Positions 47,701-56,052 of a stretch of 64,000 nucleotides of DNA are shown piece by piece. The position numbers and the translations under genes are program-made. This stretch comes from Opitutus sp. (GTDB lineage: Bacteria; Verrucomicrobiota; Verrucomicrobiia; Opitutales; Opitutaceae), in NCBI GenBank assembly GCA_024707325.1, contig JANPZY010000004.1, forward strand, positions 682,001 through 746,000. The letters run 5' to 3'. Position 1 is the first letter of the stretch, and each line of letters starts with the position of its first letter. The notes beneath the pieces were generated by a model. That model ran no database searches. It saw only the letters and a program-made list of their open reading frames with translations, and had not been told where the DNA came from.

Positions 47701-49758
47701 TCAACCGGAAGCGCGGGTCGCCATCGTCCACGTGCCGGCACCGCGACAATCGGGACACTCCTTCATCAAGGGGATGCGGCCCTCGACGCACTCGGGGCAC
47801 TTCATGCGACCGCGCACACAGGCAGTGCAGTCTTTCTTGATCACACTGCCTTTGCCTTTACCGGTCCCGCCGCAACCCGCGCACGAGACGGGACGCCCGT
47901 CCTGCACGACGTTGCCTGCGCCCGCGCATAATGTGCACGGCGGCGATCCCGGCTCGAAGGAAAACGCGCGACCATCGCAGCGATTGCAAACCAGCGTCCC
48001 TTTTCCGCCGCAGGCCGAGCATGGCGTCAGGCTGCGAATTTTCCCGGAGCCGCTGCAGGGTTCGCACGGGTGGACCTCGTGGAGCTCGCCGAGCCGTTTC
48101 TTCGCGGCTGCATCGCTCTCTGCTCCGCCCGCGTAAAGACTCGCCGCGCGAGCGAACTGCCCGCGCTCATCGAAGTGCCGTGCGAGCTGCAAACGCAGCG
48201 CTTTCAGATCCGCCGCATACAGACGCTTCTCACCGTAGCCGCCGCGCGTCGCCACGTTTTCGCGCCCGAGCAACGTCGCCACGCGATTCGCAGCGCGATC
48301 GGGATCGCGCTGCATAATTTCCATGATGATCGGCAACGCGCGTTCCTCCTCGCCCGACTCGAACGCGCGGCACGCCCACTCGAGCGCCTGGTCGAGATTC
48401 ACTGGCGTGCCGATGCCCTGCTGCCAGCAACGCGCCACGTCGGGCCAGGCGGCAATGAGGCCTTTCTCCGCGGCGCGATGGTAGCACGCAAACGCCTGCG
48501 CCGGCACGCGAGCGATGCCGCGTCCGGTTTCGTAAAGTTCACCGAGCATGCGCCACGCTTCCGGCGGCGAATCGCGTCCGGTAACGACGCGCTGCAGCAC
48601 GTCCATCTGCCGCTTCGGATCGCGCGGCACGTCGTCAGCACTGCGCGCATACAGCGCAAGCACGGGACCAATCGCGTCCGTCGCGCCCTCCATCACCGCG
48701 GCTTCATACCAGCGTAGCGCCTGTCCCGGCCTTCCCGCCTGAAGATCCTGCTCCGCCACCCAGTTTCGCGCGGCGGCATCGCCGGCGAGCGCGGCTTCCT
48801 GGAGGAGCGCATACGCTTCTTCCGCCGCCTCGGGCCGGTTCTTGATCAGCGCCCACCCATAAGCCGCTCGAAACGGCTGGCGTGTGCGCACGGTCGTTTT
48901 CGCGATCGCGCCCAGTTCCGTCATCACGGCGGGACCGTCATGCAGCCGCATCGCTCGTTGCGCGCGCCGCCAGTGGCCGAGCACGGTGGCGTCGGGGTTC
49001 TCAAAAAAATCCGCCGCGTTCGAAACCGCCGACCATTCCGCCAGCAACGGATCTTCGGGCGGCACGACTGCGCCGAGCAGCTCCACTTTCAACAACTGTC
49101 CCGGCGTGAGCACTCCGGCCGGTTCAGCTTCCAACTCCTGCCGCAGATCTTCGAGATCTTTCCCCGCGATCTCCGGTTCCTGCTCGAGCAGCGCACGGTA
49201 GTAAGACGGATTCTGCCGGCTGAGCGCGGCGAGAGGCTTCACGTAGTGCATTTCCTGATACGCGCGAAACTCCGCGTCCGACGGAAACTTCACCTCCGGC
49301 AGTTGTGCGAGCCGCGCCGCCGCCTGCTCCACCTTGCCGGCCGCGAGCAGTTGCTCGATCTGCCGCACTGCCCCGCGCACCTCGCGCGCGGCGGCATCGC
49401 GGTCAAACGACGCCGCCATTTGTTCGAAAAGTCGCGCACGTTCCCGCGCCCACGTTCGCACCGGCTCGCCGGTTTGCCCCTGCGCCCACGCCTGCATGCG
49501 CTCCGCCCGCCAGCGCAGCAGTTGGATGCGGCCTTCGTAGTGCTCCACGTCCGCGGCGCGCTCGACGAGTGCCGCACGTGTCTCGCGTGTTTCCGTTTCC
49601 GACGCGCCTTCCCACTGCCGTTTCAGCCAGGTGCCCGTGGAGAGGATCGCCCCGATCACCACCACGCCGATCACCGCGGGCACGCGAAAGCCGCGCGGTC
49701 GTGGACGCGGTGGCGTCCCAGCCGCTTCTTCGGGCGCCGGCGAGGGAGAGGACTGCAT
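47701..49758 (-). CDS. membrane-anchored Sel1-repeat protein with doubled DnaJ-type zinc-finger region
   Basis: A 685-residue protein. One N-terminal membrane helix (VPAVIGVVVIGAILSTGTWL, about residues 27-46) follows a proline-rich cytosolic start. A helical region leads into Sel1/TPR-like repeats at about 280-520 (EAYALLQEAALAGDAAARNWV, ALRWYEAAVMEGATDA, ACYHRAAEKGLIAAWPDVA). The last 115 residues hold eight CxxC pairs, several as CxxCxGxG, the pattern of the DnaJ zinc centre but with twice its four repeats and no J domain. This suggests a chaperone-like or assembly role in the envelope. No partner is evident; cysS is divergent. Confidence 0.72.
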   Translation of the reverse strand: MQSSPSPAPEEAAGTPPRPRPRGFRVPAVIGVVVIGAILSTGTWLKRQWEGASETETRETRAALVERAADVEHYEGRIQLLRWRAERMQAWAQGQTGEPVRTWARERARLFEQMAASFDRDAAAREVRGAVRQIEQLLAAGKVEQAAARLAQLPEVKFPSDAEFRAYQEMHYVKPLAALSRQNPSYYRALLEQEPEIAGKDLEDLRQELEAEPAGVLTPGQLLKVELLGAVVPPEDPLLAEWSAVSNAADFFENPDATVLGHWRRAQRAMRLHDGPAVMTELGAIAKTTVRTRQPFRAAYGWALIKNRPEAAEEAYALLQEAALAGDAAARNWVAEQDLQAGRPGQALRWYEAAVMEGATDAIGPVLALYARSADDVPRDPKRQMDVLQRVVTGRDSPPEAWRMLGELYETGRGIARVPAQAFACYHRAAEKGLIAAWPDVARCWQQGIGTPVNLDQALEWACRAFESGEEERALPIIMEIMQRDPDRAANRVATLLGRENVATRGGYGEKRLYAADLKALRLQLARHFDERGQFARAASLYAGGAESDAAAKKRLGELHEVHPCEPCSGSGKIRSLTPCSACGGKGTLVCNRCDGRAFSFEPGSPPCTLCAGAGNVVQDGRPVSCAGCGGTGKGKGSVIKKDCTACVRGRMKCPECVEGRIPLMKECPDCRGAGTWTMATRASG

Positions 49759-49884
49759 GAGCTACCGTGGTTTATCGGCTTTTTCGGGACTTTCTGGAGC
49801 CATCGACGGCGACCGCTCGCGTCGGGCAAAAATCGTCGTTTCGCTCTGGCGGAATTTTCGCTAACGACTCCTCTCCCACTCTTC

Positions 49885-51294
49885 ATGGCCATCAAGCTCT
49901 TCGACTCGCTCAGCCGCCAGCCCCGCGAACTCACGCCGTCGCATTCCGATGGCGTTTACCGGTTCTATAACTGCGGCCCGACCGTTTACGCGCCGGCACA
50001 CATCGGCAATTTCCGCACGTTCGTCGTCAACGACGTCATCCGCCGCCTGCTCGAGCTGGAGTTTGGTCCGGACAGGGTGAAACACGTCCGCAATCTCACC
50101 GACGTCGACGACAAGACCATCCGGCGCGCCCGCGAAGAAGGCCGCCCGCTCGCCGAAGTCACCAAGCAGTGGACCGACAAGTTCCACGCCGACTGCGCCG
50201 CGCTCAACTGCCTCCCGCCGCACATCGAGCCCACCGCGACCGGCCACATCCGCGAGCAGGTCGACATGATCGACGTGCTCATGCAGAAGGGCCACGCCTA
50301 CCGCGCGGCCGACGGCTCCGTTTATTTCAAAGTGTCCTCATTTGATGGATACGGCCGCCTCTCGCGCGTGAAGGAGCGCGAGCTCCAGCTCGGCAGCGCG
50401 CTCGCCGGCAAAACCCACGCGGCCGACGCCGACGAGAAGGAAGACGTTTCCGACTTCGCGCTTTGGAAATCCCATAAGCCCGACGATGGCGATAATGGCT
50501 GGGACAGCCCGTGGGGCCGCGGCCGACCGGGCTGGCACATCGAGTGCAGCGCGATGAGCAAGAAACATCTCGGTGAGACGATCGACCTTCACACCGGCGG
50601 CGTGGACCTGCTCTTTCCGCACCACGAAAACGAGATCGCGCAGAGCGAGTGCTGCAACGGCACGCAGTTTTCGAAGCACTGGTATCACAGCGAGCACCTG
50701 CTCGTGGACGGCAAGAAGATGAGCAAGTCGCTCGGCAATCTCTACACGCTCGACGAACTCGTCGCGAAAGGCTTCTCGCCGATGGCGCTTCGTTACGCGC
50801 TGCTCGCCGGCCATCCGCGCAAGCAACTCAACTTCACGCTCGATTCGCTTCACGCCGCGGAAAGCGCAATAACGACCCTTTACGTATACTTCTCGAAGCT
50901 CGTGCAAAAGCATGGAGACCCAGCGAGAGCACTAGCGGGAGCATCTCCCTTTAGCGAAGTGGTTGATGCGCTGAAAAACGACCTGAATACGCCCGCAGCC
51001 TTGGGATCGTTGTTTTCATCTCTTAACAAAATTAAGCCGGAGAACAGCACGCCGAGCGACCTTCACGCGTTCACACGCGCCACCTACGCCCTAGGCATTT
51101 TGCTCAAGGCCGAGATTAGGGAAGAGATCACTATTCCTCGCGAAGTCACCGCGCTCGCGGAAAAGCGCTGGGCCGCGAAACAGGCGAAGGACTGGCCGGC
51201 CGCCGACGCGCTCCGCAAGGACATCGCCGCTCTCGGCTGGTCAATGCTCGACCGCAAAGACGGCTACTCGCTCGAACCGGCGAAGAAAGCCTGA
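49885..51294 (+). CDS. cysS: cysteine-tRNA ligase
   Basis: Class I synthetase charging tRNA-Cys. The 469-residue protein has YNCGPTVYAPAHIGNFRTF with the zinc Cys and HIGN, GRGRPGWHIECSAMS, GGVDLLFPHHENEIAQSE and KMSKS. Length is normal. ATG at 49885. Codon use changes inside the gene: about 50865-51140 has many A/T-ending and rare codons (ATA, CTA, AGA, AGG, GTA) compared with the very GC-rich remainder. The encoded C-terminal anticodon-binding region is still intact. A terminator and a repeat array follow. Confidence 0.95.
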   Translation: MAIKLFDSLSRQPRELTPSHSDGVYRFYNCGPTVYAPAHIGNFRTFVVNDVIRRLLELEFGPDRVKHVRNLTDVDDKTIRRAREEGRPLAEVTKQWTDKFHADCAALNCLPPHIEPTATGHIREQVDMIDVLMQKGHAYRAADGSVYFKVSSFDGYGRLSRVKERELQLGSALAGKTHAADADEKEDVSDFALWKSHKPDDGDNGWDSPWGRGRPGWHIECSAMSKKHLGETIDLHTGGVDLLFPHHENEIAQSECCNGTQFSKHWYHSEHLLVDGKKMSKSLGNLYTLDELVAKGFSPMALRYALLAGHPRKQLNFTLDSLHAAESAITTLYVYFSKLVQKHGDPARALAGASPFSEVVDALKNDLNTPAALGSLFSSLNKIKPENSTPSDLHAFTRATYALGILLKAEIREEITIPREVTALAEKRWAAKQAKDWPAADALRKDIAALGWSMLDRKDGYSLEPAKKA

Positions 51295-51304
51295 GTCCTT
51301 TCTG

Positions 51305-51338
51305 ACAGCGCGGTCCACTCGACCGCGCTGTTTTGTTA
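51305..51338 (+). terminator. rho-independent terminator after cysS
   Basis: ACAGCGCGGT and ACCGCGCTGT pair around a seven-base loop, followed by TTTGTTA. It starts 11 bases after the stop and runs directly into the next repeat array. Confidence 0.88.
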
Positions 51339-51425
51339 TCCCGAGTCGGGACGAGGTGCGGACCTAGTAGAGCCAAGGTCCGGACACGGTCGGGACAAGG
51401 TGCGGACCGAGTAGAGCGACCACGG
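51338..51425 (-). repeat. 22-bp tandem array E (4 units, inverted relative to the others)
   Basis: Four 22-bp units at 51338, 51360, 51382 and 51404. Their reverse complements carry the family marks (GCACCTTG start, CCGACCGTGTCC end), so the array is in the opposite orientation to the others, though still just after a plus-strand gene. Confidence 0.82.
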
Positions 51426-51805
51426 TCCTGAGGCCCTACCCTACGGGGCACATCGGTGATGCAAGCGTCAGGCTTTTGTGAGTTCAAAACCCCTCTCCCG
51501 GGAGTTTTTCCCGCGCGATACGGGATAAAGTCCCTAGATGAAAAAAATTGCGCAAAGTGCTCGCGTTTCAGTGATTCCATTGCGGCTTCCACAACGCACA
51601 TCGCGCCACGGGCAAAACCGGCGCTTTCAGAGGGAAACCGGGCCGGACTTAATCCCGAAAAGACACCTTTACTCCGGCGGAAATAAGACGATTTCGGTTA
51701 CATAACGGTTTGCGGAACGGGTGCTCCTGCATTCGATACGCCCCGTTCGCGGATGTTCTCCGCGTCCTCTCCACGCTTCTCCCCTTCTGGTTATTCGCCG
51801 CTTCG
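51426..51805. other. gene-free region upstream of the chemosensory cluster
   Basis: About 380 bases, less GC-rich than the surroundings, with short A and T runs (for example around 51540). It probably holds the promoter of the cheW-cheR unit, but no promoter motif, regulator site or RNA gene can be named with confidence. Confidence 0.4.
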
Positions 51806-52282
51806 ATGGAAGTCACGGACAGTAACGTTGTTGTCTTCACGCTGAATGATCGGCGATTGGCGCTCCCTTTGACGTCGGTGCTTCGGATTGTCCGGATTGC
51901 GGCCATCGATCCTTTGCCCGGGGCTCCGTCGGTCGTGGCTGGAGTGGTCAACGTGCGCGGCGAAGTGATGCCGGTCCTGAATCTCCGCGAGCGGTTTGGG
52001 ATGGCCACGCGTGAGGTGGAGCTGAGCGATCACTTGGTGCTCGTGCGCCGCCAGAACAGTCACATCGCACTTTGGGTGGATTCCGTATCGGGCGTGAGTG
52101 AGTTGGGCGAGCAGAGCCGGGTCGCGGCGGAAACGATTTTTCCCGGCCTGCGATATCTGCGGAGCGTCGCGAAAGACCAGGACGGCCTCGTGCTCATCCA
52201 GGACTTGGACGCGTTTTTATCCGCCGAGGAACTCGTGGAGTTGGAAGCGGCACTCGAGCAATCGACGACAGGAACTCGGTGA
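51806..52282 (+). CDS. cheW: CheW-family coupling protein 1
   Basis: A 158-residue single CheW domain: VVVFTLNDRRLALPLTSVLRIVRI, VVAGVVNVRGEVMPVLNLRERFG, HIALWVDSVSGV. It couples the chemoreceptor to CheA. First gene of the cluster. ATG at 51806 gives the usual CheW start. Its stop overlaps the cheR ATG by one base (TGATG). In Wsp systems the same position is held by WspB. Confidence 0.85.
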   Translation: MEVTDSNVVVFTLNDRRLALPLTSVLRIVRIAAIDPLPGAPSVVAGVVNVRGEVMPVLNLRERFGMATREVELSDHLVLVRRQNSHIALWVDSVSGVSELGEQSRVAAETIFPGLRYLRSVAKDQDGLVLIQDLDAFLSAEELVELEAALEQSTTGTR

Positions 52283-53727
52283 TGGCGTCCGCATTCGAAG
52301 CCTCCGTTCGGCAAATTGGTGAGCGTGTTCGCGCCATGTTCGGGCTCGCCTTCTCTCCGAGCCGGTTTGGCGATCTCGAACGCGGTGTGAAAGCGGCCGC
52401 CGGCGAGCTGGGTTTCGCGAATGCCGAGACCGGCGCAGCGAGCCTGGCGGCCGAGGAGCTCACCGGGCGAGAACTCCAGGCGCTCGCGAATCACCTGACC
52501 GTCGGCGAAACGTATTTTTTCCGCGACCGCGCGGCCTTCGAGGTCATCGAGCAGGTCGTGCTGCCGGAACTCATCTCGGCCAAGAGCGATGCGCGGAAAC
52601 TGCGGATCTGGAGCGCCGCATGTTGCACCGGCGAAGAAGCCTACTCACTCGCGATTGCGGTGCAGCGCGTCCTGCCCAGCTGGGCCAAGTGGGACATCAA
52701 GATCATCGGCAGCGATCTGAACTCCCGTTTTCTCGAGCGCGCGCGCTCCGGCATTTTTGGCGCGTGGTCGTTTCGCGAAACGCAGCCGTCGTTTCGCGAA
52801 CGTTTCTTCCGCAAGGTCGCGGATACCCGTTGGGAAATCCGCGCCGACCTGCGCGCCATGGTGGAGTTTCGGCCCTTCAACATCGCGAGCGGCGGCTCGC
52901 CATGTCCGGGCGAAACCTTCGATCTGATTCTCTGCCGCAATGCCCTGATCTATTTCAGCGCGGAGAAAGCCGTCCAAGTCGTCGAAGAACTCACTCGCAA
53001 CCTCGGCGAAGGCGGCTGGCTGTTGCTCGGCCCCAACGAGACGCACCTCGCGGAGCGAACGGAGCTGCGCGCGCGACCATTTGAGTCGACGCTGTTTTTC
53101 CAAAAACGAACAGCGCCCTCGAACACTCCCGAGAACACACGCTTCTCGTGGCGCACCGCAGCCGCGGAGCCGTCGGAGGTCGGATCGCCGACCGAGAATT
53201 TTTCGCCGGCGACGTTCGATGTGCCCGCCGCGAACGAGTTCACGGTCACGACTTCGCCGAGTGACGAACCTGATTCGCTTTCGGACGCTGTTTCTTCTGG
53301 CGAATCCGTCGTGTCCGCGGGCGAAGCCCCCGAAGCTCTGCTCGAACCGGTGCGCAAACTCGCCGACCAAGGTTTTCCGGACGACGCGCTGGCGGAATGG
53401 AACCGTCTGATGCCGCGCATCAAGATGATCCCGGCCGCGCACTATCTTCAGGCGAGCATCCTGCTCGCGCTGGGCCGTGCGACCGAAGCCGAAGTGGCGC
53501 TCGGACGCGTGCTCTACCTCGACGCCGAACACGTGCTGACCCACTTCGCGCTGGGACAGTTGTTGCGCAATCGCGGCCGCATCCGGCACGCCGACGACCA
53601 TCTTGCCACGGCCGAACGCCTCGCACGCGCCTTGCCCGCCGAAAGCCTCCTTCCCGACGGAGACGGCCTCACGGCCGGCCAATTCGCGGCCACGGTAGCG
53701 CCCCTGCGAACCCCGACCGCCTCCTAA
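52282..53727 (+). CDS. cheR: CheR-type receptor methyltransferase with C-terminal TPR region
   Basis: A 481-residue protein. Residues 1-275 are CheR: helical N-terminal domain, then LRIWSAACCTGEEAYSLAIAV (SAM motif), and FDLILCRNALIYFSAEKA. CheR methylates glutamates of the receptor with SAM. After a Pro/Ser/Glu-rich linker (about 280-350), helical repeats typical of TPRs occupy about 355-480 (AHYLQASILLALGRATEAEVAL, LTHFALGQLLRNRGRIRHADD). CheR-TPR fusions are characteristic of Wsp (WspC) and similar alternative-function systems, where the TPR binds the receptor or partner proteins. Confidence 0.9.
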   Translation: MASAFEASVRQIGERVRAMFGLAFSPSRFGDLERGVKAAAGELGFANAETGAASLAAEELTGRELQALANHLTVGETYFFRDRAAFEVIEQVVLPELISAKSDARKLRIWSAACCTGEEAYSLAIAVQRVLPSWAKWDIKIIGSDLNSRFLERARSGIFGAWSFRETQPSFRERFFRKVADTRWEIRADLRAMVEFRPFNIASGGSPCPGETFDLILCRNALIYFSAEKAVQVVEELTRNLGEGGWLLLGPNETHLAERTELRARPFESTLFFQKRTAPSNTPENTRFSWRTAAAEPSEVGSPTENFSPATFDVPAANEFTVTTSPSDEPDSLSDAVSSGESVVSAGEAPEALLEPVRKLADQGFPDDALAEWNRLMPRIKMIPAAHYLQASILLALGRATEAEVALGRVLYLDAEHVLTHFALGQLLRNRGRIRHADDHLATAERLARALPAESLLPDGDGLTAGQFAATVAPLRTPTAS

Positions 53728-53730
53728 GCG

Positions 53731-54264
53731 ATGCACGACACTTCCAGCGACAAAGCCTCGATCTTGCGTGCACGCGCGCGCGAACTTGCCCGCGAGCCTG
53801 CACCGGAGCAGCCAGCGGGCAACGTGCTCTCGATCGTGGCCTTCACACTGGCGGAAGAGCGTTACGCGTTTGAGGCGCATCACGTGAGTGAAGTGTTGCC
53901 GCTCGAAGAACTCGTGCCGCTCCCCTGCACGCCCGCTTTCATCGCCGGCCTCGTCAACGTGCGCGGCAAGATGACTGCCGTCGTGAACCTGAAGCGATTC
54001 TTCGATCTGCCCGAAAGCGGCATCACCGATCTGCACCGCATCATCCTGCTCTCGGACGGCACGACGAGGTTCGGGATTTTGGCCGACACGGTGAGCGACA
54101 TCCGTGCGCTGCCGGTGCACGCGCTGCAACCCACGTTGCCCACGCTGACGGATATTCGCGCGGAGTATCTCGTCGGCGTCACCGCGGACCGCCTCGTGGT
54201 CCTCAACGCGGCCGCGATCATTTCGGACTCGAAGCTCGTCGTTCACGAGGAAGTCGGATCCTGA
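53731..54264 (+). CDS. cheW: CheW-family coupling protein 2
   Basis: A 177-residue CheW domain with a short charged N-terminal extension: LSIVAFTLAEERYAFEAHHVSEVLPL, AFIAGLVNVRGKMTAVVNLKRFF, GILADTVSDIRALP. It follows cheR after three bases and precedes the mcp by 45. It corresponds in position to WspD. Two coupling proteins of unequal N termini in one cluster suggest distinct docking to receptor and CheA. Confidence 0.87.
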   Translation: MHDTSSDKASILRARARELAREPAPEQPAGNVLSIVAFTLAEERYAFEAHHVSEVLPLEELVPLPCTPAFIAGLVNVRGKMTAVVNLKRFFDLPESGITDLHRIILLSDGTTRFGILADTVSDIRALPVHALQPTLPTLTDIRAEYLVGVTADRLVVLNAAAIISDSKLVVHEEVGS

Positions 54265-54309
54265 CCCCCGAGAGAGAATTTCAACACGCACCCCAAAGCT
54301 CCACCAACC

Positions 54310-56042
54310 ATGATTAAATCGACAGTCGGCCTCAAAATCGGCGCGGGATTTGCGCTGGCACTTCTCATCCTGGCCGTGATCGGAACGGTCGCGTATCGCA
54401 ACACGAAGGTCCTGCTGGAGACCGCCAACCAGGTTTCACGCACGCATCAAGTCCTGGAAGGACTGGAGAAATTGCGGCGCTCGTTGGTGGACGCCGAAAC
54501 CGGTCAGCGCGGTTACCTGATCGCGGGAATCGACGAATACCTCGAGCCCTATCACGCCGGTGCGGGAGGCGGCCGGAGAAACCATCCGCAAAGTGCGACA
54601 GCTCACGCTGGACAGTCCGCGTCAGCAACAGGAGTTGAACGAATTGGAGTCGCTGGTCCGGCTGCGCCTAGCCCGGCTCAAGGAGATCATCGACGTGCGA
54701 CGCACGCAGGGCTTCGAGCCAGCCCAAGCGCTGATCGTCGCAGGCGAAGGCAAAGAGCAGATGGACGCCGTGCGGGCGCTCATCACTCGCATGGAAACCG
54801 ACGAAAACGCGCTCCTTCGCGAGCGCAGGCAAAACGCCGATCGCAGCGCGCAGACCGCGATGCTGACGATCATCATCGGCGTCATTCTCGCCATCGTTCT
54901 GCTCGGTGTGGTCGGCTACGTCATCACCCGCAACATCGCGACTCCGTTGAAAAACATCTCGGACGCCGCCGAACGCATCGCCATCGGCGATCTCAACGTG
55001 TCGCTCGAACGCACCGACCGCCGCGACGAAGTCGGACGCTTGACCGACGTGTTTGAGCAGATGGTGCAGTCGCTGAAAGCCACCGCCACGGTGGCGAGCA
55101 CGATCGCTTCCGGCGATCTGCGCTCGGAGGTGAAACCGCTTTCCAAGTCTGACGTGCTCGGCAACGCCTTCGCCGAGATGGTGAAATCTCTCCGCAGCCT
55201 CGCCTCCGAGTTGATCGAGGGCGTGGGCGTCCTGGGCACGTCGGCGAACGAAATCTCCACCTCCACCTCGCAGCTCGCCACGAGTGCCACCGAGACGGCG
55301 ACGGCGATCGGCGAAACTTCCACGACCGTTGAAGAGGTGAAACAGACCGCGCAGCTCTCGAGCCAGAAGGCCAAGACCGTTTCCGACACCGCGCAAAGAG
55401 CCGCCCAGATTGCGCAGGCCGGAAAAAACCGCGACCGACGAAACGGTGCAAGGCATGAACCGCATTCGCGAGCAGATGAGTTCGATCGCCGAGAGCATGA
55501 TGCGACTCAGCGAGCAAAGTCAGGCGATCGGCCAGATCGTCGCCACCGTCGAGGATCTCGCAGCGCAGTCGAATCTGTTGGCCGTAAACGCCGCGATCGA
55601 AGCCGCCAAAGCAGGCGAACACGGAAAAGGTTTCGCCGTGGTCGCGCAGGAAGTGAAGAGCCTCGCCGATCAGTCGAAGCAAGCCACCGCCCAGGTGCGC
55701 ACGATCCTCACCGACATCCAGAAAGCCACGAGTTCCGCGGTGCTCGCGACCGAGCAAGGATCGAAGGCGGTGGACGCCGGCGTCCGCCAATCCACGCAGG
55801 CCGGCCAGTCGATCCAGACGTTGTCCAACAGCGCCACCGAGACCGCGCAAGCCGCGGCACAGATCGCGGCCTCGAGCCAGCAGCAACTCGTGGGCGTCGA
55901 TCAAGTGGCACAAGCGGTTGTCAACATCCGGCAGGCGAGCACGCAAAACGTGGACAGCGCGAAACAGCTCGAAGGAGCCGCCCGCGATTTGAAGGAGCTC
56001 GGGGACAAACTGAAGCAGCTCGTGGATCGCTACCGCATTTGA
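54310..56042 (+). CDS. methyl-accepting chemotaxis protein with CHASE3-type sensor (frameshifted near 54559 and 55423-55428)
   Basis: A receptor of about 577 residues. Order: membrane helix 1 ([16 protein letters not shown]), periplasmic CHASE3-like helical domain ([27 protein letters not shown]), helix 2 ([21 protein letters not shown]), HAMP ([21 protein letters not shown]) and a signalling domain with the tip sequence [23 protein letters not shown]. There are two breaks: an extra G near 54559, and A6 for A5 at 55423. The correct protein runs through three frames. Each break is in a simple run. There is no CheR-tethering pentapeptide at the C terminus. It is the receptor for the surrounding che genes. 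Confidence 0.85.
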
Positions 56043-56052
56043 CGCGAACCGC

